64,000 bases of DNA from Roseimicrobium gellanilyticum (GCF_003315205.1 NZ_QNRR01000013.1:62001-126000), one strand, 5' to 3'; counted from the first letter of the stretch, positions 1 through 9,579 are shown. Numbers and translations are program-made. Notes: generated from the sequence alone by a model not told the origin.

Positions 1-815
1 CCAGCTCGAAGGGCACCTTGCCATCCTGACAGGAGACGCGGAATGCGGGCACCTGGAGATAATCCAAATCGTCCGCCTCGCTGTAGCCTTTGAAAGCCAG
101 ACCTTGCAGGAACTGGAGCACTTCCAGCGCACCCCGACGATGAAAGATGAGGACATCCAGGAGACCGTCCGTGTTATTCGCATCGCGGAACACGGGCACC
201 GGTCCGCCGTAGTGCTTGCCGTTTCCAATCAGCACCACCGAGCCGTAGAGCGGAGGCCGGCCAGGGAGCTCGATGGCAAGCTGTGGCGCTTCCTGCGTAA
301 GCACCCGGGCGGCGGTCATCACGTAGCTGAGCGGGCCGAAGCGCTTCTTCATCTCCCACGGAGTCTGCTGCACGATCTCCGCATCCAGGCCGACCCCGGC
401 AAGCTGGATGAAGTACTGCCCATTCGCCTCCCAAAGATCGATTTCACCCAGCCGGCCCCGATTGATGAGGTCCCATCCGGCCTCCAGATTGCGCCCAGGG
501 AGGCCGAGCTCATGGGAAAAGACATTCATGGTCCCCACCGGGAGGATGCCGAGAGCGACGTGCTCTGCCGGGTCCGCCAGTTCCCGATTATGCCTGGCGA
601 GAGCGTTCACCACCTCATTCACTGTGCCGTCCCCGCCCGCTGCGATCACCAGCTTATGCCCATCCCGGGCCAGTCGGGCAGCCACCTCTGCCGCACCACC
701 CACTCCGCCGGTCATATGGAGCTCAGGAGCAGGCTGCAGGGTCCGAATGCGCTCAATCTGAGCCCCGGCCTTGGTGCTGTTCGCCGCAGGGTTGACGATG
801 ACGGGGATGGCCATG
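1..815 (-). CDS. Diacylglycerol/lipid kinase family protein (YegS/BmrU-like), 3' end cut by window
   Basis: Reading the minus strand from the ATG at 815 gives an open frame of about 271 codons that runs off the left edge. It starts MAIPVIVNPAAN and carries the diacylglycerol-kinase catalytic signature GGDGTVNEVVNAL, followed by GILPVGTMNVFSHELGLP, where this family binds nucleotide. Such enzymes phosphorylate lipid substrates (diacylglycerol, sphingoid bases, undecaprenol-like lipids) at the cytoplasmic membrane face; the substrate here cannot be told. Family members are about 290-330 residues, so only the last few dozen residues are missing. It is transcribed divergently from the HNH gene. 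Confidence 0.85.
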
Positions 816-946
816 GACGGAGGGAGCGAAAAAGGGTGAGCCGCCCGTTCTAGCCCGGTTCAGGCCGCTGGCAAGTGAAGTCCTTCAACGCGTTCCATCA
901 AAAACTTGACTCTGTAGCGACTCTCGCGCACCAGTTCCGTCCTGTC

Positions 947-1528
947 ATGAGCGACGTCCTTCATAAGGCGACGGTGCTGGTGTTGAACCGGAACTGGCAG
1001 GCCATCGACGTTAAGACCCCGGCTGATGCGTTTTGCATGATGGCCGCTGGCACTGCCACGGCACTCGACATCGCCAGCGGCGAGAACATGGCTCCCACCA
1101 AATGGGGCGAATGGCTGGATCTTCCCGTACGGGACAGTGACAACGCCGTGAAGACGGTCCACGGCCCCGTGCGTGTGCCCACCGTGCTGGTCCTGGCCAA
1201 GTACGACAAGGTCCCAAAACGACGTCCCAAGCTCAGCGGCAAGGGAATCTGGGAACGCGATGGCGGCGTGTGCCAGTACACCGGGAAGAAACTCTCCCGC
1301 GACGAAGGCAACATCGACCACATCATCCCCCGCTCCCGAGGTGGCAAAACCACGTGGGACAATTGCGTGCTGGCAGACAAGCGCATCAACAGCAAAAAGG
1401 CCAACCACACTCCAGACGAAGTGGGCCTGAGGCTTCAGCGCAAGCCTGTGACCCCCCGGGAGATGCCCGCCACCTACTACATCCGGAATACGCACGGCGT
1501 GCCGGATTGGGAAATGTTCCTGGAATAA
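947..1528 (+). CDS. HNH endonuclease family protein
   Basis: The protein (about 193 residues) begins MSDVLHKATVLVLNRNWQAI, an N-terminus typical of chromosomal HNH proteins in this type of bacterium. Its C-terminal half has the HNH fold: a CQYTGKKL strand, the IDHIIPRSRGG core with the catalytic histidine, and WDNCVLADKRINSKKAN. There are CxxC-like remnants but no full zinc-ribbon pair. An upstream GTG at 875 would add 24 residues of unconvincing sequence, so the ATG at 947 is preferred. A DNA nicking or cleaving role follows from the fold. The biological role is unknown, and no restriction or phage partner sits beside it. Confidence 0.8.
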   Translation: MSDVLHKATVLVLNRNWQAIDVKTPADAFCMMAAGTATALDIASGENMAPTKWGEWLDLPVRDSDNAVKTVHGPVRVPTVLVLAKYDKVPKRRPKLSGKGIWERDGGVCQYTGKKLSRDEGNIDHIIPRSRGGKTTWDNCVLADKRINSKKANHTPDEVGLRLQRKPVTPREMPATYYIRNTHGVPDWEMFLE

Positions 1529-1555
1529 TACGGGACATTTTTCCAGAGTTTTGAA

Positions 1556-2194
1556 ATGCTGGGCGCCATGCGCATCACCGTGTTTTTCTTCGCCCTGCTG
1601 GTCGCTACGACAACGTTCTGCGATGCAGGCGGGAAGAAGGCCGCTGCGCCCAAGACCAGCTACTACCAGCCGCAGGAGGGCGACATCCTTTTCCAGTCCC
1701 TGCCCCACATGCCCATTGTCGACGCCATTGAGGGCTGCACGAAGTCGCCGTTCTCGCATTGCGGCATCGTGCACAAAAATGCCCAGGGTATCTGGGTGGT
1801 CATCGAAGCCATTGGTCCTGTGCGCGAGACCCCGCTGCCGCTGTGGACCATGCAGGGGCGGGAGGCAAAGTTCTGGGTGCGCCGGTTGAAGAGCGCGCAT
1901 CAAAAGCAGATTCCTGCGTTCGTGAAAGCTGCGAAGGTGTACGCAGGCAGGCCCTACGACATTCACTACAAGATGGATGACGAGGCCATCTACTGCAGCG
2001 AGTTGATCTATAAGGCGTATCGAGACGCGACAGGAAAGGGTCTTGGCGTCTTGATGAAACTCGGTGATCTGGATTGGAAACCGTGGACGGCGGTGATCAA
2101 GGAAATTGAGGGCGGCAATGTTCCGCTTGAGCGCGAAATGATCACGCCCAAGTCACTCGCAGAGGCGAACGAGCTTGAGGTGGTGGAGTTGTAG
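1556..2194 (+). CDS. YiiX/YebB-like permuted NlpC/P60 (papain-like) hydrolase, exported
   Basis: This 212-residue protein has an N-terminal hydrophobic export signal (RITVFFFALLVATTTFCDA). A YiiX/YebB-type cysteine hydrolase domain follows: QEGDILFQS, then SPFSHCGIV with the conserved histidine, then GRPYDIHY and YCSELIYKAY with the likely nucleophilic cysteine. In this circularly permuted family the His comes before the Cys, as seen here. Relatives act on amide or ester bonds in cell-wall or lipid substrates; the substrate is not predictable. The start could equally be the ATG at 1568. It converges on lpxA. Confidence 0.75.
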   Translation: MLGAMRITVFFFALLVATTTFCDAGGKKAAAPKTSYYQPQEGDILFQSLPHMPIVDAIEGCTKSPFSHCGIVHKNAQGIWVVIEAIGPVRETPLPLWTMQGREAKFWVRRLKSAHQKQIPAFVKAAKVYAGRPYDIHYKMDDEAIYCSELIYKAYRDATGKGLGVLMKLGDLDWKPWTAVIKEIEGGNVPLEREMITPKSLAEANELEVVEL

Positions 2195-2268
2195 CGCTGA
2201 AACAGCTGTGGTTGCGATCCTCGTCCACGGGATGTGAGTTGGGCTGTAGTGTGTTCAATGCACACCAC

Positions 2269-2289
2269 CACACCCACGTTTGGGGTGTG
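2269..2289. terminator. Hairpin between convergent yiiX-like gene and lpxA
   Basis: CACACCC at 2269-2275 pairs with GGGTGTG at 2283-2289 around a 7-nt loop, in the short gap between two convergent genes. There is no T-run, so an intrinsic terminator is possible but unproven. Confidence 0.3.
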
Positions 2290-2313
2290 ACTCCGCCGCG
2301 GAAGGACGAATGC

Positions 2314-3108
2314 CTACTCCCCCTTGCTCTTCCCCGCACTCACAATGCCACGCTGACTCCCGCTGATGAAGCTGATGAGATGCTCCACTTCCGCCGTCAT
2401 CGTACCTTCGCGCAGCTTCTCCAGCGCCTGCGTTTGATTGAGTCCCTTGCGGTAGAGCACCTTGTACGCATCACGCACCGCGCGAATTTGCTCTTCACCG
2501 TACCCGTTGCGCTGCAGGCCCACAATATTCACACCACGCGCGCGCGCCGGATTGCCATCCACGATCGTGAAGGGAACAATGTCCTGCACAATCTTCGAGC
2601 AGCCACCGGTGATGGAGTGCTTCCCAATGCGGCAGAACTGATGCACCGCCGTGAGTCCTCCGAGAATCACATGATCCTCCACTGTCACATGTCCGGCGAG
2701 CGTGCCGTTGTTGGAGAAGATGACATGGCTCCCCACGATGCAGTCATGCGCGATGTGACTGTAGGCGAGGAAATGATTGTGGCTGCCGACGATGGTCTTT
2801 GTCCCGGGCAGGGTGCCACGATTCACGGTGCAGAACTCACGAAAGACGTTGTCATCCCCGACCTCAAGACAGGTCGGCTCACCGGCATACTTCAGGTCCT
2901 GCGTCTGCTGGCCGATGCTGGCGTACGAGTAGAATTTATTCCCCTTCCCAATCGTGGAGGGACCCATCACGGTCACGTGGTTTTGCAGCCACGTGCCATC
3001 GCCGATGACCACCTTGTCACCGATGACGCAGTAGGGACCAATGATCACCTCCGCGCCGATCTGCGCGCCGGGATCCACAATGGCGGTAGGGTGAATCTGT
3101 GTGGGCAT
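2314..3108 (-). CDS. lpxA: Acyl-ACP:UDP-N-acetylglucosamine O-acyltransferase
   Basis: LpxA catalyses the first step of lipid A synthesis, moving a 3-hydroxyacyl chain from ACP to UDP-GlcNAc in the cytoplasm. The 264-residue protein has the usual family length. Its N-terminal two thirds are left-handed beta-helix hexapeptide repeats (IHPTAIVDPGAQIG, VIIGPYCVIG, VVIGDGTWLQNHVTV). It also has the conserved AYSHIAHDCIVGSHV stretch with the catalytic histidine region, then GGLTAVHQFCRIG and a helical C-terminus. It starts 9 nt after the stop of lpxC-fabZ and is almost certainly co-transcribed with it. The order lpxC-fabZ then lpxA is a known lipid A gene arrangement. Confidence 0.95.
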   Translation of the reverse strand: MPTQIHPTAIVDPGAQIGAEVIIGPYCVIGDKVVIGDGTWLQNHVTVMGPSTIGKGNKFYSYASIGQQTQDLKYAGEPTCLEVGDDNVFREFCTVNRGTLPGTKTIVGSHNHFLAYSHIAHDCIVGSHVIFSNNGTLAGHVTVEDHVILGGLTAVHQFCRIGKHSITGGCSKIVQDIVPFTIVDGNPARARGVNIVGLQRNGYGEEQIRAVRDAYKVLYRKGLNQTQALEKLREGTMTAEVEHLISFISGSQRGIVSAGKSKGE

Positions 3109-3117
3109 GCGGCCTTC

Positions 3118-4431
3118 CTAACGATCCAAGAGGCTGAACATCAGGTCTGCTTCGCTGACGACCTGTCCATTCACAATGCAGCGTCCGCGGGCCTGGCCGA
3201 TGGAGCGTTTCACCTTGAGCAGTTCCGCTTCAATGAGCAGGGTATCGCCAGGCATGACCGGGCGGCGCCACTTCACATTATCGGCGCTCATGAAGTAGCC
3301 AATCTTGCCCTGGTTCCCCGGGGTGCGAAGCAGCAGGATGGAGGCAACCTGTGCCATGGCTTCGAGCTGCAGCACGCCCGGCATCACGGGATGGCCGGGA
3401 AAGTGGCCCTGGAAGAAAGGCTCATTGATGGTGACGTTCTTCACGCCCGTGCACTTGTTTTCGCCTTCGAAGCCCACGATGCGATCCACGAGCAGGAAGG
3501 GATAGCGATGCGGCAGGATGCGCATCACTTCATTGATGTCCAACACGGCTTCGCCAGAGGGAAGGCTGAGCGGCACCGGCACCATGGCGCGCATCTCGCT
3601 GTAGGACTTGTGCAGCGCACGGGTGAGTTCCGCATTCGGGCCGTGACCGGGACGCACCGCAATCACGTGGCCGAGGATGCGACGGCCCAGGAGCGTGAGG
3701 TCGCCCACGATGTCCAGAATCTTGTGCCTCACGAACTCTTCCGCGAAGCGCAGCGGGTGCTTTGTCCACGCGGTCTCTCCGCGAATGACAATGGCGCTCT
3801 CCAGCGTGCCACCCTTGATGAGCCCCTTCTCCATGAGATGGGCGATGTCCTCGTAGAAGGTGAAGGTGCGCGCGGGGGCTACCTCCTTCTCGTAGATTTC
3901 CGGAGTGATCTCCGTGGAGAAGAACTGGGTGGCGCGCCCTTGCGGTCCCACATTCGTGCAGGAGATGCGGAACTTCTTGTCCGGCACCACCGTGAGTAGC
4001 GAGCCATCGCGGGACTCGATGTGAATGGGCTCGCGCACCTCAAACACGCGGCGGCGTTCCTCCTGCGCGACAATCCCCGCCTGCTTGATGAGTTGTACGA
4101 AGGGGAGCGAGCTGCCATCCACAATCGGCGGCTCCTGGGCGTCCATCTCGATGATGGCGTTGTCCACGCCCATGCCGGTGAGCGCACTCAGCACGTGCTC
4201 CACGGTGTGCACGTTCACACCGCCATCGGCAATCGTGGTGGCACGCTCGACCTTCTGCACCTTCTCGATGCTGGCGTCGATGAGCGGCTTGTCCTCGATG
4301 TCCATGCGACGGAACTTGAAGCCAAAGTTCTCCGGTGCCGGCTGGATGGTCAGAGTGACCTTCTCACCGGTATGCAGAGAAGTGCCCTCAATGGAGGCGG
4401 GTTTGGCAAGCGTATGCTGGCGGTCGGACAT
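3118..4431 (-). CDS. lpxC-fabZ: Bifunctional UDP-3-O-acyl-N-acetylglucosamine deacetylase / 3-hydroxyacyl-ACP dehydratase (LpxC-FabZ fusion)
   Basis: The 437-residue product joins two enzymes. Residues 1 to about 285 are LpxC, the committed zinc deacetylase of lipid A synthesis, with HTVEH near 75-79, RHKILD near 235-240 (zinc ligands His and Asp) and GHVIAVRPGH with the catalytic histidine. Residues about 300-437 are FabZ, which dehydrates 3-hydroxyacyl-ACP in fatty acid synthesis, with ILPHRYPFLLVDRI and HFPGHPVMPGV. Both modules keep their key residues. The fusion puts enzymes competing for the hydroxyacyl-ACP pool on one chain; it is known from Bacteroidota and some other diderms. The ATG at 4431 is chosen over a GTG at 4443. 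Confidence 0.95.
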   Translation of the reverse strand: MSDRQHTLAKPASIEGTSLHTGEKVTLTIQPAPENFGFKFRRMDIEDKPLIDASIEKVQKVERATTIADGGVNVHTVEHVLSALTGMGVDNAIIEMDAQEPPIVDGSSLPFVQLIKQAGIVAQEERRRVFEVREPIHIESRDGSLLTVVPDKKFRISCTNVGPQGRATQFFSTEITPEIYEKEVAPARTFTFYEDIAHLMEKGLIKGGTLESAIVIRGETAWTKHPLRFAEEFVRHKILDIVGDLTLLGRRILGHVIAVRPGHGPNAELTRALHKSYSEMRAMVPVPLSLPSGEAVLDINEVMRILPHRYPFLLVDRIVGFEGENKCTGVKNVTINEPFFQGHFPGHPVMPGVLQLEAMAQVASILLLRTPGNQGKIGYFMSADNVKWRRPVMPGDTLLIEAELLKVKRSIGQARGRCIVNGQVVSEADLMFSLLDR

Positions 4432-4512
4432 GGGACGGGTCACTTAGCCGGGTGGGATGGAGCGGTCAACGGGAAGCTAGGGTCCGAAAGAACCAGCCTT
4501 CCTCCTCAGAAA

Positions 4513-5310
4513 TCACAGCTTCTTGAAAGCATCAGCCAGGCTGGACATGGCTCCGGACGCGGGTGGCGCAGGGCTCTTCGGCTCCACGGCACGAATCGCC
4601 TCCTCCTGCAGCTTGCAGATCTCCATGATGCCCTTCTTTCCAAGACCCAGCATCGCGTTGAGCTGGGCTTCGCTGAAGGTGGATTCCTCGCCGCTGCCCT
4701 GGATCTCCACGAACTGGCCGTCCTCGGTCATCACCAGATTGCAGTCCACTTCGGCGTCGCGATCTTCTTCATAGCAGAGGTCGAGCAGTGCCTGATTGCG
4801 GAAGATGCCCACGCTGATTGCGGCCACCTTTTTCTTGAGGGGTTGCTGGGTGAGCACGCCCTTTTGCAGGAGGCGGTTGAAGGCCATCGAAGCGGCGACA
4901 CAGGCGCCGGTGATGCTCGCGGTACGCGTCCCGCCATCGGCCTGGAGCACGTCGCAGTCGATCCACAGCGTGCGCGGCCCGAGTTTCTCCAGATCCACCG
5001 CCGCACGCAGGCTGCGGCCGATGAGGCGCTGGATTTCCTGGCTGCGTCCGTCCAGCTTGCCCTTGCTGATGTCGCGGTCCTTCCGATCCAGCGTGGAGTA
5101 CGGCAGCATGGAGTACTCCGCCGTAAGCCAGCCGCCGGGCACGCCCTGCACCTTCATCCAGCGGGGCACTTCGTCCTGAATGGTCGCGGCGCAGATCACC
5201 TGCGTCTTGCCAAAAGACACGAGCACCGAGCCCGTGGCATGGGGAGCAATGTCGGGCTGGAAGCGGATTTCGCGGAGTTGGTCGGGAGCGCGGTTGTCAG
5301 AGCGGGCCAT
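4513..5310 (-). CDS. rph: Ribonuclease PH
   Basis: RNase PH trims the 3' ends of tRNA precursors by phosphorolysis and works as a hexamer. The 265-residue protein has the family opening RAPDQLREIRFQPDIAPHATGS, then SVLVSFGKTQVICAAT, GWLTAEYSMLPYST, the phosphate-site region GRSQEIQRLIGRSLRAA, LWIDCDVLQADGGTRTASITGA, and the C-terminal VMTEDGQFVEIQGSGEE. A short alanine-rich tail follows the conserved core and makes it slightly longer than the usual 240-250 residues. It lies upstream of lpxC-fabZ on the same strand with an 81-nt gap, so it may share the transcript, and it is divergent from thrB. Confidence 0.95.
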   Translation of the reverse strand: MARSDNRAPDQLREIRFQPDIAPHATGSVLVSFGKTQVICAATIQDEVPRWMKVQGVPGGWLTAEYSMLPYSTLDRKDRDISKGKLDGRSQEIQRLIGRSLRAAVDLEKLGPRTLWIDCDVLQADGGTRTASITGACVAASMAFNRLLQKGVLTQQPLKKKVAAISVGIFRNQALLDLCYEEDRDAEVDCNLVMTEDGQFVEIQGSGEESTFSEAQLNAMLGLGKKGIMEICKLQEEAIRAVEPKSPAPPASGAMSSLADAFKKL

Positions 5311-5463
5311 GGTAGGGAGTCAGGAAGGGATGATGTGGGGAGCCGTGACCAATGAACGGCGCAGGGCGCTTGTCGACCGGGGATTCAAGAATTGCTGCCG
5401 CGACCGGCCCACTTTCGTACATTCGCCATTTGCCCGAAGGGTCACCTTCGCCATGCTATTGGG

Positions 5464-6345
5464 GTGCCCCAATCCGTCACCATTTCCGTTCCAGCCACTT
5501 CCGCCAATCTCGGCCCCGGCTATGACTGCCTTGGCTTGGCCCTGTCCCTCTACAACCACACCACGGTCACGATTTTAGAGGGTGACCGGCCTCACATCGA
5601 GCCGCACCACCCCATGGTGGAGGCCATTTCCGCGCTCTTTTTCCAGCAGCCAGACGTGGAGGAGGCCCCCTTCCCATTTTCATGGAGCATCAAGGGGGAT
5701 GTCCCACAATCCCGTGGACTCGGTAGCAGCGTGACCGTCCGCTTGGGTATCATGATGGGGCTGAACGAACTGTGCGGCCGCCCACTGGACAGAGAGCGAC
5801 TCTACGCCCTCTGCTCCGAAGCGGAGGGTCATCCGGATAATGTCGCTCCCGCCCTCTTCGGGGGCTTCGCCGTGGCCAGCAAGGAGCAGCGTTTCCGCTT
5901 TCCCGTGGACGACCGGCTGAAGGCCGTGATCCTCATCCCGGAGTACGAAGTCCAGACCGCCCACGCCCGCACTGCCCTTCCGGAGAGCGTGCCTCACTCC
6001 GACGCCGCCCGGAACACTTCACACGCCTGCACTTTGGTCTCGGCTTTCGCGACCGGTGAATATGAGCGCATGGGCGCGGCCTTGGAAGATTTCCTGCACC
6101 AGCCCTACCGCCGCCACTTGGTACCGGGCCTGTTTGAAATCGTCGATGCCGGTGTCGATGCCGGGGCCATCGGCGGGTATCTCAGCGGCTCCGGCTCAGC
6201 GGTCGCGTGCCTGACCACCTCCGGCGATCCAGCAGCCATCGCCAGCGCGATGCAGCAGGAACTGGCGAAGACTGGCGCCACCGGCCGCACTATTGTGGTG
6301 ACTGCCGACAACACTGGCGCGAAGCCTCTTCAAGACACCGCCTAG
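5464..6345 (+). CDS. thrB: Homoserine kinase
   Basis: This GHMP-family kinase phosphorylates homoserine on the way to threonine. From the GTG at 5464 it is 293 residues. VTISVPATSANLGPGYDCLG is the substrate/N-terminal motif, and the ATP loop is QSRGLGSSVTVRLG near residues 80-95. EAEGHPDNVAPALFGG and GGYLSGSGSAVAC are the other conserved GHMP blocks. The open frame extends upstream to a TTG at 5392, but only from the GTG does the sequence resemble the family. Its stop is 5 nt before lpxK, so the two are probably one transcript despite unrelated pathways. Confidence 0.92.
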   Translation: MPQSVTISVPATSANLGPGYDCLGLALSLYNHTTVTILEGDRPHIEPHHPMVEAISALFFQQPDVEEAPFPFSWSIKGDVPQSRGLGSSVTVRLGIMMGLNELCGRPLDRERLYALCSEAEGHPDNVAPALFGGFAVASKEQRFRFPVDDRLKAVILIPEYEVQTAHARTALPESVPHSDAARNTSHACTLVSAFATGEYERMGAALEDFLHQPYRRHLVPGLFEIVDAGVDAGAIGGYLSGSGSAVACLTTSGDPAAIASAMQQELAKTGATGRTIVVTADNTGAKPLQDTA

Positions 6346-6350
6346 CCGTC

Positions 6351-7580
6351 ATGAAGGATCGCCTCGAAGAACTGGAGCAGTGGGGCATCGAGGTGATCCT
6401 CCACAACCGTCGCGGTTGGAAGGAGAGCCTCGCACGCGTGCTTGTTCACGGGCTGTCGTACGTCTATGCCGGATTGGTACGCCTTCGTTTGAAGCTCTAC
6501 CGGGACCGCTACATTCACGATCACCATCTCGGCATTCCCGTCATCAGCATTGGCAATCTCACGGTGGGCGGCACGGGCAAGACACCCGTGGCAGAGCTCC
6601 TCGCACGCGCTCTGCAAAAGCGCGGTCGCAAGCCCGCCATCCTCAGCCGTGGCTACAAGAGCAAGCGACAGAAGCGCGTGCGCATCTGGACGAAATGGCT
6701 CGCCCGCATCCGTGGCGAAAAGCTTCCGCAGAATCCTCCTCGTGTCGTGAGCGACGGCGAGCGTGTGCTGCTGGACAGCCACACCGCCGGTGATGAGCCC
6801 TTCATGCTGGCCAGCAACCTCCCCGGCGTGCCCGTGGTGGTGGACAAGGATCGCGTGAAGGCCGGACTGCATGCCATCGAAAAGTTTGGAGCCGACATCC
6901 TGTTGCTGGATGACGGCCTGCAATATCTCCGTCTCAAACACCGGCTCGACATGGTGCTGGTGGATCGTACCGCCGCCTGGGGAAACGGTTATCTCCTCCC
7001 CCGCGGCACACTGCGGGAGCCGCCGCGCCATCTCAAGCGCGCGAGCTACATCTTCCTCACCAAGTGCGATGGCTCGGACAACACCGCAATCATCAAGGAA
7101 CTGCGCAAGTACAACCGCGTCGCGGAGATCATCGAGTGCCGGCACCGCCCCATGCACCTTGAGAACATCTCCACGCGTGAACGCATTCCGCTGGAGCGTC
7201 TTTACGGCACGCACATCGGCGCCGTCAGCGGCATTGCCGTACCCGAGAGCTTTGAGAACGGCTTGCGCAAGCTGGGGGCGAAGGTGGAAGTCTTCCACCG
7301 CTTCGCCGATCATCACCGGTTCACGCTCCGTGAGATCAAGCAGTTCTTCGACCGCTGCGAGCGGCGCGACGTGGAGATGATTGTCACCACGGAAAAGGAC
7401 TTCGTCCGTTTCCCTGAAATCAAGGATCTGGTGGTACCCATCTACTTCCTCCGCGTGGAGATTGAGATCGTGAATGGCAAGGAAGTCTTCGACCGCATGG
7501 TGCGCGTCCTGTGCGAACCACGTGAAGTTCCCAAACCGGTTTACGGCTCCGAGCTCATTGGGCGGGCATTGGAAGAGTAG
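6351..7580 (+). CDS. lpxK: Tetraacyldisaccharide 4'-kinase
   Basis: LpxK adds the 4'-phosphate to lipid A disaccharide at the inner membrane. The 409-residue protein starts [20 protein letters not shown]. It has an amphipathic/hydrophobic N-terminal helix ([18 protein letters not shown]) suited to membrane association, then the P-loop region [20 protein letters not shown] near residues 65-84. [32 protein letters not shown] and [19 protein letters not shown] are all characteristic of LpxK. It is longer than the roughly 330-residue E. coli enzyme through a C-terminal extension. With lpxA and lpxC-fabZ it shows that the organism makes lipid A. Confidence 0.92.
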   Translation: MKDRLEELEQWGIEVILHNRRGWKESLARVLVHGLSYVYAGLVRLRLKLYRDRYIHDHHLGIPVISIGNLTVGGTGKTPVAELLARALQKRGRKPAILSRGYKSKRQKRVRIWTKWLARIRGEKLPQNPPRVVSDGERVLLDSHTAGDEPFMLASNLPGVPVVVDKDRVKAGLHAIEKFGADILLLDDGLQYLRLKHRLDMVLVDRTAAWGNGYLLPRGTLREPPRHLKRASYIFLTKCDGSDNTAIIKELRKYNRVAEIIECRHRPMHLENISTRERIPLERLYGTHIGAVSGIAVPESFENGLRKLGAKVEVFHRFADHHRFTLREIKQFFDRCERRDVEMIVTTEKDFVRFPEIKDLVVPIYFLRVEIEIVNGKEVFDRMVRVLCEPREVPKPVYGSELIGRALEE

Positions 7581-7631
7581 ACACGGCTTGACTCTTGGTC
7601 CCACACATCGGACCTATCCTGTTCCCTCCCC

Positions 7632-8195
7632 ATGCGCCGCAACGAACGCCACGAAGCCCGGGCCAACAAGCACACCGCTGCTGTTGGCGACATCCATTTC
7701 TATGACGAGGGCGACCTGGGCCAACTTATCGAAGCGAGTCCGAATCCCCTGGTGCTGATCCTCGACTGCGTGCAGGACCCGCACAACTTCGGAGCCTGCC
7801 TGCGCACCGCTGATGCTGCCGGGGTATCCGTGGTGGTGGTGCCCAAGGACAAGAGTTCGCCCGTGACCGATACCGTGCGGCGGATTGCTTGCGGCGGCGC
7901 GGAGAACGTACCCATCGCACGCGTCACCAATCTGGCTCGGGCCATGGACAAGCTGAAGGAGCTTGGCGTCTGGCTGATTGGCACGGCCGATGAGGCCGGC
8001 AAGTCCCTCTATGAAATGGATCTCAAAGGTCCCGTCGGCATCGTGATGGGTGCAGAGGGTGAAGGCATGCGCCGTCTCACCGGAGAACGTTGCGACTTTC
8101 TCGCGCAAATTCCCATGAGCGGCAAAGTGCCCTGCCTGAATGTGAGCGTAGCCACCGGCGTCTGCCTTTTCGAGGTCGTCAGGCAACGCCTGTAA
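7632..8195 (+). CDS. TrmH/SpoU family RNA 2'-O-methyltransferase (RlmB-like, short)
   Basis: At 187 residues this is essentially the SPOUT catalytic domain alone; the N-terminal RNA-binding domain of full RlmB is absent. The three SpoU motifs are present: LDCVQDPHNFGACLRTADAAG (motif 1), IVMGAEGEGM (motif 2) and IPMSGKVPCLNVSVATGVCLFE (motif 3, the knotted SAM site). It probably methylates a ribose 2'-OH in 23S rRNA or tRNA, most like position G2251 of 23S rRNA, but the target cannot be fixed from sequence. It follows lpxK by 51 nt. Confidence 0.85.
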   Translation: MRRNERHEARANKHTAAVGDIHFYDEGDLGQLIEASPNPLVLILDCVQDPHNFGACLRTADAAGVSVVVVPKDKSSPVTDTVRRIACGGAENVPIARVTNLARAMDKLKELGVWLIGTADEAGKSLYEMDLKGPVGIVMGAEGEGMRRLTGERCDFLAQIPMSGKVPCLNVSVATGVCLFEVVRQRL

Positions 8196-8280
8196 TCATT
8201 CTTTTTCCTCCGCACGAATCCATAATCTCGACGGAAACGTGCAAAAAATCAGCATGACTTGGTGAAAGTCCTGCGTGTGA

Positions 8281-8309
8281 TTGACACGCTGGGTTCAAAC
8301 CCCTAGCAT
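8281..8309 (+). promoter_or_regulatory. Putative sigma-70 type promoter for the 8329 gene
   Basis: TTGACA at 8281-8286 and TAGCAT at 8304-8309 are separated by exactly 17 bp. The -35 matches consensus fully and the -10 at 4 of 6 positions. It lies 20 nt before the ATG at 8329, leaving a very short leader and no visible Shine-Dalgarno site. Confidence 0.5.
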
Positions 8310-8328
8310 TCGGGTTCCAAATTTTTTC

Positions 8329-9579
8329 ATGCCCCAAACTTCCGCCATCCTGCACCCGGATTCGGACAAGGCTCACTACCTTGCCCAGGGGGTGCTGTGC
8401 GTGCTCGCGGCCTCCACGGTGGCCGGTGTGGCATGGGCGTTCTGGCATGGCGTGGGACAGCCCTCTGCTCAAGCAAACGGCGCCCCCTTGACCGCCACTT
8501 CCGGCATGCCGGCACCGGCCGTCTCGCCCATACCTGCCCCTGCACCCGTCACACTTCCGCCATCCACTCCCCTGCCGCCAGACTCGATGGTGCTCGCACC
8601 GCCCATCCTGCCCTCGGATCTGAGCGCACCCGTGAATCCCACGATTCCCATCATGCCGTTGGAGCGCCCGCCGGCGCCTACAGCTGCGGCGCTTGCGAGC
8701 CAGCCGCCGCCCCCGATGACGAACACCCTGCCTGCGCTGACGGGTGTTGCCATGACGCCCTCCACGATTGCACCGATTGGTGAGCCCTCCTTGGCGCCCT
8801 CCCGGCTTCCGGCACTGCCTCCCGGCAAGGAGCTGAAGAACCCGCAGGCAAGAGAATCGGTCACCGCTGCACGCCACGCACGCAAGCTGCAGGACATGCG
8901 CGCCGCGCTCGACGAACTGCGTACGGCGGATCTGCGGGAACCAAACCATCCCGAAATCCTGGGCGAAATGGCCCTGACCTACGAAGCCATGGGCCTTGGC
9001 ACCAAAGCGCAGGCATCGTGGAAGCAGATCGCTGCTTTGGGTGAGGCTGAGGCAGGCGGCTACTACCTGCTGGCGAAGTCCAAGCTGGATGCCGCCGCCG
9101 AATCGGCGCCGCCTCCCGGCACTCCTGCCAGCCCGGTACGCCTTGGCAACTGCACCGTGGTCCAGGATCCCACCGTGCAGAAAGGCGAGCGCATCACCGT
9201 GCGCGTCCCTGTCATCTCGACTCCCGGTGCCACCATCAATCCCGGAGAAATGGCCATCCATGTCTTGCTCTTTGAGTCCGTCAATAACGGCGAGCGCATC
9301 GAGCAGGTGCGGGCCGCACCTCCGAAAGAAAGCTGGGTATCCGACCCCGTAAACTGGCAGGACGAAACACGCGAGGAACTCGTGGACGTGGTCTACGACC
9401 TCCCTCCTCCCACCGCCGAGCAAATCCGCGATCTCGGCAGGCGCAAATTTCACGGTTATATAGTGAAACTGTTCTACCAGGACAGACTGGTGGGTGAACA
9501 GGTACAGCCTGAGTCACTGCGGGAAACGGCCCGGCGCAACTCGCCCGGTGGCCTGGACAATTCCCTCTTCCCCAAGTGA
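8329..9579 (+). CDS. Membrane-anchored Pro-rich protein with TPR-like region
   Basis: The protein of about 416 residues has one transmembrane segment near its N-terminus (QGVLCVLAASTVAGVAWAF). About 120 residues rich in Pro and Ala follow, probably an extended periplasmic linker. Then comes a helical region from SVTAARHARKLQDMRAALDEL through EPNHPEILGEMALTYEAMG that reads like one or two TPR units. A beta-rich C-terminal domain (LGNCTVVQDPTVQKGERI, VDVVYDLPPPTAEQIRDLG) completes it. No enzymatic motif is seen. Its stop overlaps the GTG start of the next gene (GTGA), so the two are translationally coupled and likely work together. Confidence 0.75.
   Translation: MPQTSAILHPDSDKAHYLAQGVLCVLAASTVAGVAWAFWHGVGQPSAQANGAPLTATSGMPAPAVSPIPAPAPVTLPPSTPLPPDSMVLAPPILPSDLSAPVNPTIPIMPLERPPAPTAAALASQPPPPMTNTLPALTGVAMTPSTIAPIGEPSLAPSRLPALPPGKELKNPQARESVTAARHARKLQDMRAALDELRTADLREPNHPEILGEMALTYEAMGLGTKAQASWKQIAALGEAEAGGYYLLAKSKLDAAAESAPPPGTPASPVRLGNCTVVQDPTVQKGERITVRVPVISTPGATINPGEMAIHVLLFESVNNGERIEQVRAAPPKESWVSDPVNWQDETREELVDVVYDLPPPTAEQIRDLGRRKFHGYIVKLFYQDRLVGEQVQPESLRETARRNSPGGLDNSLFPK

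Noticed and set aside
2212-3999. Long plus-strand frame opposite lpxA and lpxC-fabZ (595 codons)
   Set aside because: It is the antisense shadow of two clearly recognised enzymes in GC-rich DNA; its translation is His/Arg-rich and has no domain.
8287-8306. GGTTCAAACCCC string resembling a tRNA T-loop
   Set aside because: No acceptor, D or anticodon arm can be built around it; it is the spacer of a good -35/-10 pair.
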